A DNA stretch of 64,000 bases from Rhypophila decipiens (taxonomy: Eukaryota; Ascomycota; Sordariomycetes; Sordariales; Naviculisporaceae). Positions 37,016 to 47,022 of the stretch are shown one piece after another. Each line of letters opens with the position of its first letter. The stretch's first letter is position 1. The DNA is taken from contig MU858144.1 in assembly GCA_033297075.1 (NCBI GenBank), positions 1 to 64,000 of the forward strand, in the 5' to 3' direction. Below the pieces are notes generated by a model, which had not been told where the DNA came from, ran no database searches, and saw only the letters and a program-made list of their open reading frames with translations. The position numbers and the translations under genes are program-made.

Positions 37016-39751
37016 CAACAGGGCTCTGTCGCTGGAACACACTGTCACTGAAGTATTCTCCAAACCAAGAGATCCGGGGTGACTTCACTTTTGCATTGAG
37101 ATTAAGATGCTTGTCCAGCCCAGAATATACAATCTATTTTTTGCAAAGTTATTACAACAAAAAGGGATTCGACGCCTCTGTCCCCTCCCAGCCAATCGCC
37201 ATGTTTTATACACCTTACAGTCTCCGCCAGGCCAAGATCTCAGCCATCATGAGGACGAACTTACACTTCCAATAGAGTTCCATGAGAGCTCTAAAAATAG
37301 CAATGAGTGAACCGGTGTAATTGATGACTGGTCCGACAACTTCCTACTTTGTTTTCCGCCGCCAGAAGGTTGTCCGCGAGTCTTGCTCTTGCTTTTATCA
37401 TTGTCCATTCTCTGGGCGATGGAGTCGATCGTCTTTGCAATGGCTTCAAGTTAGGTGGCATGCGACTATCTTCTTGGCGATGGAGTCCAATACAACATGA
37501 AACATCTCCGGAGCTCCCGAGGGCCGAAACGGCGACGCGAGCTACAGGTAAAAATCCCAGTTTGCCTGTTAGGAGCCTTGGAACTTGTTTCCCTCTTCTT
37601 TCCATTGATCTACTGTATTCAATGAAAATGTGTTGTCATTGGTAGTGGTGTTTGCCGGGTCTGCTCATATGCACCGTTATATGCGGTTCTGATGGAACAA
37701 AGCGCCGATGGTTGCCGGGTTCCCAGATGCTCCTTGTTGAATGGTCAACACTTCGAATCTCAACATGGGTGCTGTGTGTAATGCGGCAAGCTTGGCGGCA
37801 CACATTTTCACAGTGGAATTCTACGAGGCGAAGCGTGAGCTGCATATTGACGAGTTCAGAATAGAGGGGCTTCTGGCTGGATGCGTACGATCTGATGATT
37901 GCAAGGGCTTGATGGGTGATCCTACCCTCTGGATCGATCGATCTCCTCGGTCGGACCGCTGATTACGACTCCTATGGAGAAACAATCAGAAGCATCCGGA
38001 AACCGTATGTTGGTTTCGGTCTGCAGCTGCACGTGGAGCACAACGAGACAAGGCAGCAGTTCTCGACTCGACCGAGGGCGAGATACTGCATAGTTCATTG
38101 GGATATCAGCAGACTCTACGAGACCGAGACGCAGGTTGGTCCAGGGGCAGATACTGAAGCTTCAAGTAGTACGAGAGCGGAGATCGAATAGGGGGACCTG
38201 GACAGATCGATTACTACGACACCGGACTTGGCGGACTTTGGCTGAGCTGGGCAGGACACGACACCTCAGTCCAGAACTCAGTTTCCTAGAATTCGCTTGA
38301 TCCAAGGCGTGTCAAACTCAGAAATGTTCTTGTTCAAAGACAGCAACCCAATGACACCCGACCTCGAAGCGCTGTAGAACCTTGACAGGCCTTGGGAAGG
38401 GGTCCATGGCCCGAAGGTTGTTATAAGTATCGTCGACTTCGAGGGGTGAGATTTGACCTCGACCTGTTCAACAATGCTCGCTCCCGTGAATCCCAGGGGA
38501 ACCCCTCAAACCAGCAAGCCGGGACCAGAGAAGATCCCCGCAACGACGACTCTAGTGTTTTCGCGGGTTTACAGGCTTTATCGGCAGACCTCGCCCATGG
38601 GGAAACCTGATCAAAGTCAACATTCTCCCAATCATCATCTTTTCTTCATAACATTGCCAACGGGTAGCTTATTAAAGTAGTCTGAGACTTGAATAGTCAT
38701 AGAAGACACAAGAAAGGATGAGACTTGAAGAGTCACAGAAGAAACAAGAACGTATAAGAGAGGAGTAAAGAAGGGATGAAAAAGACAAAAATATTTTTCG
38801 CGAGTTTTGATGACATATGGAGGAGGATGGCGTTGGGGAGTCAAAATATAGGAACGTATCTATACAGTGGAAAATCTCGAAGTGTTTCTTGTTACGGGTA
38901 TTAAAGACGACACTTGGCTTCGCTAGAGGCGTGGTAGAGTGGCAATTGGACCCGAAACGGTAAGGAATGTAGTTGGAACGCGGACGCGAGATAAGCAAAC
39001 AATGGACGGCCTCATTCTGATCAATACCGAAATGACTGCATGCCTCGCGCCGCCGCCATCACTTTCCTATTCTTCATCTATCCTTTCTACTTCTTGCCAA
39101 CCGGGTTGGTAATGTCGGTGGGATTTTTGTATCTCTCGTATACCTCCGTCACGTCATCACTACAGTCTACTATCCACCACGAGTTGGGGTATGCTAGCAT
39201 ACGATGTGAGTGATATTCTCTATAACTATCGTCGGAGAGAGGTTGTGACAATCGGCTGAAGGCTGTTGCATTCATTCTTAATAGTAATATGAATGTATTT
39301 TTGTCTAGTTTGATGAAATAGATCTAATAAAATGAGTGTATTTTGGTCCAGTTCGATATTATAGATTTCTTTGTAATTTTTTAGCGAAAACGTGGTCCAA
39401 GACTACAACCTTCCATTCATTCTCTTTGGTTGCTGGGACAATGGTAATTTGGCCATTGTCAAGCGCCTCTTCCAATTGTATGTGGAGGGATAGCGATAGG
39501 ACTACCATGATCATATAGGTTATATCCAAGACTGTGATGGCCTCTTCCCGAGTGGTCGTCGTAGTCGGTTCCCCAACCCCGCTTGGCTTAACCGACCCGT
39601 GGACGAGTATCGCCCAAACAGACCGCGTCACAAATGAAATAAAGGCTGTTGTAAAGTATTTTACGAAGCAAAAGGAGTATATCCGTGTAGATTCCTTTGT
39701 TGCGACTTTCTGTGGCCGTCCCGGGGGAACCTAGACTCGGAGACTGGTCCA
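37016..39751. other. Gene-poor stretch with small duplications and orphan frames
   Basis: No established gene. An ATG frame 37741-37962 (73 aa, MVNTSNLNMGAVCNAASLAA) overlaps a second open frame 37916-38191 in another phase; together they look like a frameshifted or very divergent gene but nothing is recognised. A 36-bp tandem duplication lies at 38683-38754. The fragment at 39359-39631 (-) is listed with the decayed gene below. Confidence 0.4.
38683..38754. repeat. 36-bp tandem duplication
   Basis: Copies 38683-38718 and 38719-38754 both begin TGAGACTTGAA and continue with AGTCA(T/C)AGAAGA; they differ at a few positions. AT-rich, non-coding context. Confidence 0.75.
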
Positions 39752-40429
39752 TTAAGGGGAGGGCCAGTCGGCAACACCGCTACGTCCGGTTCGGTTATCA
39801 ATTTTCAAGGTTGTAAGTGGGTAGCCGTACCGTTCTTCGTGCGGCATATTCTGGCCAGTCCTTAAGAAGTATAGGTAATCTTCGTTGTCAGGGTCGTTAG
39901 TCTGTGCTACAAGTGCTTCCACGCGCTCAATCTCTTGTGCGGTATTGGTGGCATTCTCTTCCGCCTCGTATTCTGCCCTCTCTTCAGCCGTGAGCCCTCT
40001 AAGTACTTCAAAACTACGCACCGCCGTCGCCACCGCCTCATCGGCAACCAGGCCGATAAGCGGGTAAATCAAAATGCCATCGGCTGTGTAATGTACTGGA
40101 TGCGAATCGTTGCGTCGGATGATGATCTGTTGTTGGAGATCGGGTACGGGTTGAGAAACTGTCTGGGCTAGAAGCGCCGATCGTGAACGGGTAATTGGTC
40201 CTGGCGGCTGCGGGATGACTTCCTGCCATTTCTCGATGTAAATCTCCTTGTTAAGGCGTGAAGGCCGACAGATCGTGATATTTGCGGTAGCCTAACGGTG
40301 TTTGAGGACTGAGATGTGTGGCCTCCGAGGTTCCGAGCCAGTCTTTGCGGGGGTCTGATTTGGGTGGTTGAAGGGATTGGACTTGATAAAATTGACCGAA
40401 ATCGGCTTAGAGACCGAGTTTAGTGACAT
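39359..40429 (-). pseudogene. Probable decayed gene, interrupted frame on the minus strand
   Basis: From an ATG at 40429 a minus-strand frame runs 226 codons to a stop at 39752, broken by one in-frame TAG at codon 46 (40294-40292, context CGT TAG GCT, which one C-to-T change from CAG would explain). Coding-like parts include RSFEVLRGLTAEERAEYEAE and TNDPDNEDYLYFLRTG. Downstream, 39631-39359 contains another coding-like fragment, LEEALDNGQITIVPATKE followed by WKVVVLDHVF. The latter faintly recalls fungal HNH-nuclease-domain proteins, but no HNH motif is seen, so no function is assigned. It could also be an intact gene with an intron I failed to place. Confidence 0.35.
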
Positions 40430-41458
40430 AACCAGTCTTCTAATAAGCTTTGCGGTGGACTCCGGACTTGTGACCAGCTGTAATTGCTTCGACTTCTGCT
40501 CTGGACAGGCGATCAGTGGTATAGACCGGACTAGGACTACTCACTTGGGAGGATGTGAATATACAACATGTGCCTATCTAGATCACCGCTTCTGTTCCTG
40601 CTCAAGTACCAGGCATCTCGCGGAGTAGACAGGTAGTCAGTAGTGTCAGCAAGCTATCTAAATACAGAATTAACTCTCGCGTCCGGGCTCCGATATAGAA
40701 TTAATTCTCATGTTCGGGCTCCAAAACAACAGTAACAGACTCAGTAGAGCCGGCAAGAAGAAGAATCTTGATATCTTGTCATATATCTAACATGTCCCTT
40801 TATACATGGTTCTCAGGACTAGGCCCCCATCCAGATTTCGAACTTGAATAGAAAAATACCCAGAAAAGCACCTTCGAAGTAGGACAATAGAGAATACCAA
40901 CAAGAAAGGCGAGAAGAGCTCTGTCCTGTCTTTCTTCTATAGAAATCGGCTATTTGGTTGAAAAGTTGTGATCTTAAGTAGCCAGAGTACCGCACTAACA
41001 ATTAAACAGGGGGTGCACTGTATGTTATGAACGCCAATATCATTACTTTCTGGGTCAGATGGGCCCCAGGTCAGCGTGAACATCAGCAAGGCCGCAAGTA
41101 AAGGCAAATGGAGACGGCACCTTGAATCAAGCTGAGTTTCACAAGCCCCCTGGGTACAACACGGGGATACGGAATTCTCCATCCAAGTCGAAACCCAGAG
41201 CATACATGTAAAAACTTGTCTCTATTTTGAAGTTAAGAATCTCAATAATTATACGCTGTTCATAAAACCCATGTGCTCTCTAGCTCCTTGCTGGCCGTTC
41301 CAAAGAATAGAGAGAATTCAATACCAGACCCGGCCTAGATCGTTGCAGCTTCCTGCCGCCCATGCCATATTCCTTTGGCAGTTTCCCGGACCTTCAAAAC
41401 ACCCGGCAACTCGGCCGGCCTGACTTAACTTTTCCGCCATAATTCGCAAATCACCTCC
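40430..41458. other. Gap between the decayed gene and transketolase
   Basis: AT-rich; no gene. Holds a 31-bp tandem duplication at 40662-40723 and the transketolase 3' region. Confidence 0.5.
40662..40723. repeat. 31-bp tandem duplication differing only by transitions
   Basis: Copy 1 is 40662-40692 and copy 2 is 40693-40723. Six positions differ and every change, read from copy 1 to copy 2, is C to T or G to A. That polarity is the mark of cytosine deamination or repeat-induced point mutation. Confidence 0.85.
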
Positions 41459-44125
41459 TTAGATGAGCTGTTCAAAAGCACGGTTGATAGGGGAGCGAAT
41501 GTTGGGAACATCCTTCCAGAAGTTGACGGTCGCAACGGCACGCTTGGCAATACCCTCTGGGGTGAACTCGAACTTCTTGTAGACATCCTTGTAAGGGCCC
41601 GAAGCACCGAAACCTGAAATCCTGTTAGCAATGTTCCAAATAATACATTCAATATCGGGAAACTCACGGTTAAGACCGAACTGCTCGTGGGCGTAGCGTT
41701 CCCAGCCAAGGGTGCTCATAACCTCGACGGAAAGCGAAGGGATGCCGTCGGGGAGAACACTGAGGCGGTAATCCTTGGACTGGGCATCGAACACCTCCCA
41801 GCAAGGAAGAGACACAACACGAGCCTTGATGTTTTGCTTGGCAAGTTCCTTGATGGTGTCAACGCAAATGCCGACCTCGGAGCCAGTGGAGATCAGGGTA
41901 ATATCAGCGCCCTCCTGCTCATGAACAACGTAACCTCCCTTGATGGCGTGCTCAACTGTGGAGTTCTCCAACTGGGGCAGGTTCTGGCGGGAAAGAGCGA
42001 TGATGCTGGGGGTGTGCTTCGAAGTCAGAGCGACATAGTAGGCAGCGCTCGTCTCGTTACCGTCTGCTGGCCTCCATACCATGCAGTTGGGGAGGGCTCG
42101 GAAATGCGCCAGAGTCTCGATAGGCTGGTGAGTGGGGCCGTCCTCACCAAGACCGATGCTGTCATGGGTTGCGACCCAGATAACTCTGACCTGGCTCAAG
42201 GCAGAAAGACGAACAGCGCCAGCAGCGTACGACACAAAGTTCAAGAACGTTCCGGAGTAGGGGATCACGGTGCCGTACGCGGCGAGTCCGTTCATGATGG
42301 CGCCCATGCCGTGCTCACGAACACCATATCGGATGTAGCGGCCCGAGTAGTCACCGAGGCCAGTCGAAGGAGGCTGGAAGTCGACAGTGCCCTTGGCAAG
42401 GGTCAAGTTGGAGCCCGTCAGATCTATTCCCCAGTTAAAAAGTTAGCCCACAAATTCGTGTCTGAAGCCGTAGAGGTGCAAGAGAGCGCCTGAGCTTACC
42501 TGCAGAACCACCCATAAGCTCGGGGATTACTGAAAAGATCTTGTTGAGGATGTTTTCAGACAGCTTTCTCGAGGCGATTGCAGGATCTGAGGGTGTGTAG
42601 ACAGGGAGGTGCTTCTCCCACCCCTCTGGAAGGTCGCCTTTTTGACGTCTGATGAGATCCTCATATTCCTCCTTGTACTGCTCAGCATACTTTGCCAGCA
42701 AGTTGTTCCACTCCTGCTCCTTGCTAGCACCCTCGGCGGCGACCTTGTTGCAGAAGTCGTAGACCTCCTGGGGAACCACGAAGCTTTGCTCGGGGTTGAA
42801 GCCAAAGGCTTGCTTGAGTTGCTTGATGTCGTCAGCCTTGAGGGGGGAACCGTGGACGCTGTGGGTGCCCTGGAGCTTGGAGCCGAAACCGATGGTGGTT
42901 GTGAGCTTGATAATCGTGGGCTTGTCCTTGACCTCCTGGGCCTTCTTGATGGCAGCGGCAACGCCCTCAAGGTCGTGGTCGCCATCGGAGACAGTTAGTA
43001 CTTGCCATCCGTAGCTTTCGTATCCTGTTCCAGTATTAGTACGAGAGTTTGTCCTGGACTTCTAATATCAACACTCACGCTTGAGAACATCTTCGGTGAA
43101 GGAGACGTTGGTGTCACCGTCGATGGTGATGTGGTTATCGTCCCAGATAGCAATCAGGTTGCCAAGCTGAAGGTGGCCAGCGAGCGAGCATGCCTCCGAA
43201 GAAACCTATATCATGAAATGAGTAAGAGGCCCTGAAAATGACAGGAATTGTATCAAACTGACGCCTTCTTGCAAACAGCCATCTCCGAGGAAGACATATG
43301 TGTAGTTGTCGACGAGGTCGAAACCAGGCTTGTTGAAAGTGGCGGCCGTGTGCGCCTGAGCAATGGCAAGACCGACAGCGTTGCTGATACCCTGCCCAAG
43401 AGGGCCGGTGGTCACTTCGATGCCAGGAGTGTCGTGGGCCTCGGGATGGCCAGGAGTGATGCTGTCGACTTGGCGAAAGCGCTTCAAGTCCTCCAGGGTC
43501 ACAGCATACCCATAAAGGTGTAGTAGAGTGTAAATCTATTTCCAGTTAGAATTCGACGAGTTCATAGGCGCCCGAGCGGGTTAAAAGAGAAAAGATCGTA
43601 CCAGCGCACAAGCGTGACCGTTTGACAGGACGAAACGATCTCTGTTCAGCCACTTGGGGTTCTTGGGGTTGAATCTCATGAACTTGCTGAAGAGGACGTG
43701 TGCCACAGGTGCCATGCCCCTATATGAAGAGTTGATGGTTAGCCAACTGATAAACTACCCGAGCTCAGTGAGCACCCAGCTTGGATAAGATGACCTGAGT
43801 CTATAGTAGATCACAAATAGAGCATCTTTGATTCGAGTCCGGGGATCTTGGCTGAATGTAGGAGCGGCTACTTACATAGGGGCACCGGGGTGACCGGAAT
43901 TGGCATTGGCGGTGGCATCGGCCTAGGAAATGAAGATGTTAGAAACAACTGGGAAATCTTCTAGTATTGCCATGTCGAAGTGTTGAGGCTGTTCCCATTG
44001 TCCGTTGCCATTGTCGTCGCGAAGGGCGATGGCGGGGTAAACTCATCCAGGGATGGGAAGGAGGCGATACGTACCGCCAGGACACGGATCGTGTTGACAG
44101 CGAGCTGTTCGACGGAGGCACCCAT
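41459..44125 (-). CDS. TKL1: Transketolase, 683 aa, eight exons
   Basis: Exons 44125-44075, 43922-43876, 43719-43602, 43535-43263, 43205-43079, 43024-42500, 42423-41668 and 41613-41459; the sum is 684 codons. It transfers two-carbon units between sugar phosphates in the non-oxidative pentose phosphate pathway, using thiamine diphosphate and Mg; cytosolic. Marks in order: [36 protein letters not shown], the GDG thiamine-diphosphate motif (GDGCLQEG), the active-site VHGSPL region, [17 protein letters not shown], and [18 protein letters not shown]. All introns are GT/AG; the fourth uses the weaker donor GTCAGT. Before exon 8 two AG acceptors lie 8 nt apart; only the second (TTTCAG) keeps the frame and gives [15 protein letters not shown]. 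Confidence 0.95.
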
Positions 44126-45517
44126 TTTGCGACAAGTTTGCTGCTCAGAAAGACGACTCTGGATGTTGTATATAGGAAGAGAGGAAGGGATAGGGAAGGA
44201 AGTGTTCGAAAGGGTAGAAAAGTAAGGCGGGGTATTAAAGAAAGAAGAATGTGTTGGGGTGGTTTTGGGATTGGGACAAGGTGGGGTTGGAGCTGTCATG
44301 GATGGGAGTGGTTCGCCCGCCGGCTGAATTCCCGCCCCAGTGGAGAGAGGTACTTGAAGGTGTGGTGTCCACGGTGATCAGACCCGTCTGGTTGCTCTCT
44401 TCTTGTTGATTCGCCTCCCGGAATTCTGGGCGGCGGAAGGTACGGACGTTTCTTCTCATCTTGGCTCGGACTCCAAGTCAGTCATCTCGCGACGACTTCT
44501 TGGGACTGCCAGGATCGAGTAGCCGTAGGAATGAATAAGCAAAATGATAGTGTCTGGGCATCTTGAACCGTCAGAAGGTGGTACAATTGCTGTTTCGACT
44601 TGATAGGATCCTGGTTTGATGATCAACAGATAACATGTTCTGTCGGTTCCATCTGCACGCTCACTCAGCGACAGTAGCTTCCTATCGATTGCATTGCCCC
44701 GCGTCTATCTAGTCTCAGCTTCCAATCATCCTTTGCGCAGAGACGGATGGGATGACAGTCTCATGATTGGTAAATTTTCACTCATTATTTACTGTATTTT
44801 CATCTGCTGATTCAAACTTGACAAAAATCGACAGTTGCGAGGGATATCGACTGCCGGAGATGGAGGGAGAGATATTTTGTTGTCGTGACGAATTACCCCA
44901 CGTTCCAAATATTTCCAAGGAGAATGGTGGGAGATGTCATCAGCGAAGACGGCGCCGCTACTGCAACCCACAAGCTAACGCCGGCTAAGATGATTGGCCC
45001 TGTCTGCTGTCCAATGTACATCCATGTAGGATTGTAGGGTTCAGTTAGAGCGATTTTTGCACCTTTTTGGAATGCATGATGAGTTTCATGGAGGCTAGAA
45101 GCTTCCCATACACCGCGCGTACCGATATCGTCTTACAGTATTATCCTGGGCTCCATCGCTGTGGAAACTCCGGGATTTCCTGGCTCAGATTTTAGATCAG
45201 ACTTCTTGCCGTCGTACCGACTAGGATCACCCTGTGGGCTTGGCTGGACCTGGACGGATCCAAGGCTGATGAATTCAACCGGAAGCTACTCCAGTTTTTT
45301 TCATGGGAGTTCATCAGACTTCATGGACGTTGGCTGTGTTTCATTGAGGTCGGGGTTAGGGTTATGTACCTGCTGGAAGTTGACTAAGCAGCTTCTTATC
45401 ATAAAAAAATAATCTTCCCTTTTCAGACAACTCCTAAACAACACAGTCCAATTTACCCCTGAATAGCGGCATCTCCACCTCAGGCTTACACCGAGCTCAG
45501 CACTTTACCTCACCGAA
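44126..45517. other. Divergent promoter region between transketolase and the Bmt6-like gene
   Basis: 1.4 kb with no recognised gene. The part next to the transketolase start is purine-rich on the plus strand, i.e. a pyrimidine-rich leader for that gene. Confidence 0.5.
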
Positions 45518-46786
45518 ATGGCCGGCAAGAGGCACGGTCGTTCCTCGGCTACTGCTCGGCCAGGAACAAAATCCAAAGACGACACCAAAAAGACTTCAGC
45601 AAAAAAAGTCAATGCCAGTTCACTCTCTTCCAAGCCCAGCAACAGTCAAAACCAAGAGACAGGGGGTCTGTCTAGACGCCATCAACAAGTCACATTAAAC
45701 ATCTTCAAAGACACATTTTCTTCAATTCTCGCCTCAGACACGTTATCAACCACTTTACAAACCATCAAGCAGGCCTTGTTCGAGCGAGACTTTACCAGAG
45801 CCTTTGGAGATGCCGACTCGTTGGCCGTCTACGCTGCTCGCTGGAGTCCCACCCGGGCGTTGGGTTATGCCTCCATCTTCCACAGGATATATGAGCAAGA
45901 CCACTTACAAGGACTGATTTTACCGGCCCTTGATGACCAGAGCCAGACTACCAGCAACGTCCTCAAACTCCTCTGTATAGGAGGAGGAGCAGCCGAGATC
46001 GTAGCATTTGGCTCCTTCCTAGGCCACATTCACCAGTCCTCTTCACCATCAACAAAACCCGCTGCGGATGACTCAACAGACGCTACAGAACCAAGACTTT
46101 CAGGAACCATAACCCTCCTCGACTCAGGCCCATGGGGACAAGTCGTCTCCCAGCTGCAAACAAGCCTGACCTCCCTCCCACAACTCTCCAAATACGCAGG
46201 CCAAGCACTCCAACAATCCAACAAACCCATGATCTCGCCCGCTGAACGTCTCCAGTCCCGCTTCATCCAGCAAGACGTCCTAGCTCTCGACAAAGTCGGT
46301 CTCACAGAGGTGATCAACAGCACAACCCCAATCCTCGCGACCCTCCTCTTCACACTAAACGAACTCTTCACCACAAGCGGGATCCTCAAGACTACTACCT
46401 TCCTCCTAAACCTGACCGCTACTTTACCTCTAGGCTCGCTCCTCCTCGTGGTCGACAGTCCCGGTTCTTACTCGGAGACGAGCGTCGGGGTGAATCCAAG
46501 TCCAGCCTCAAACAACTCCAAACACGAAACACAAGATGCCGACACCAGCGGCAGCAGCGGGGGCAAGAAATACCCCATGCAATGGCTCCTCGACAAAGTC
46601 CTCCTCAACACCGAACACGAGCCTGTGGAAGGCCGAGCCTGGGTGAAGCTCGAATCCCACGACTCGCTGTGGTTCCGCCTTCCTGATCAACCTCAGGGGC
46701 TGGACTATCCCATTGCACTGGAGAATATGCGCTACCAGCTGCATTTGTATCGCCTAGTGGATGCTGCCTCGCTCGAGGACACATGA
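45518..46786 (+). CDS. BMT6: 25S rRNA uridine-N3 methyltransferase, Bmt6-like
   Basis: Single exon, 422 aa, with a basic Lys/Ser-rich N-terminus (about 1-50) suited to nucleolar import. A Rossmann-type SAM-binding region shows VLKLLCIGGGAAEIVAFGSFL (about 147-167), followed by a long helical middle with LLFTLNELFTTSGILKTT. The C-terminal block ending LENMRYQLHLYRLV is characteristic of the Bmt6 family (yeast YLR063W), which methylates one uridine of 25S rRNA during 60S assembly. The assignment rests on remembered family motifs; Bmt5 is a different subfamily. The ATG at 45518 follows a CA-rich leader. Confidence 0.82.
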   Translation: MAGKRHGRSSATARPGTKSKDDTKKTSAKKVNASSLSSKPSNSQNQETGGLSRRHQQVTLNIFKDTFSSILASDTLSTTLQTIKQALFERDFTRAFGDADSLAVYAARWSPTRALGYASIFHRIYEQDHLQGLILPALDDQSQTTSNVLKLLCIGGGAAEIVAFGSFLGHIHQSSSPSTKPAADDSTDATEPRLSGTITLLDSGPWGQVVSQLQTSLTSLPQLSKYAGQALQQSNKPMISPAERLQSRFIQQDVLALDKVGLTEVINSTTPILATLLFTLNELFTTSGILKTTTFLLNLTATLPLGSLLLVVDSPGSYSETSVGVNPSPASNNSKHETQDADTSGSSGGKKYPMQWLLDKVLLNTEHEPVEGRAWVKLESHDSLWFRLPDQPQGLDYPIALENMRYQLHLYRLVDAASLEDT

Positions 46787-47022
46787 TGGTCATGTATAAA
46801 TAAATATCTCAAGAAAGACTTGAAGAAAAGAAAGATTATTTTATTGATTATGTGTACGAACGTTATGTATGCGGTGTCATTACTACTATCCCTATGTATC
46901 ATGCCCCCTTGCCCTAGCCACCTACTCTTCGAGGTATCATTATTACCTAGAAATATCCATGCCCACAATCGAAACCACCTTAAAGCAGCCTCATTATCCG
47001 TCCCTCAAAAGTGGAAAGGCCC

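Noticed and set aside
39359..39631. HNH-nuclease family assignment
   Set aside because: Only a vague resemblance of one short segment; no HNH residues found, so no function was given.
41687..42493. 268-codon plus-strand frame over transketolase
   Set aside because: Antisense to exon 7 and begins with GTG.
43820..43850. T-loop-like sequence (GATTCGAGTCCGG) suggesting a tRNA
   Set aside because: Lies inside a transketolase intron, and no acceptor stem or anticodon arm can be folded around it.
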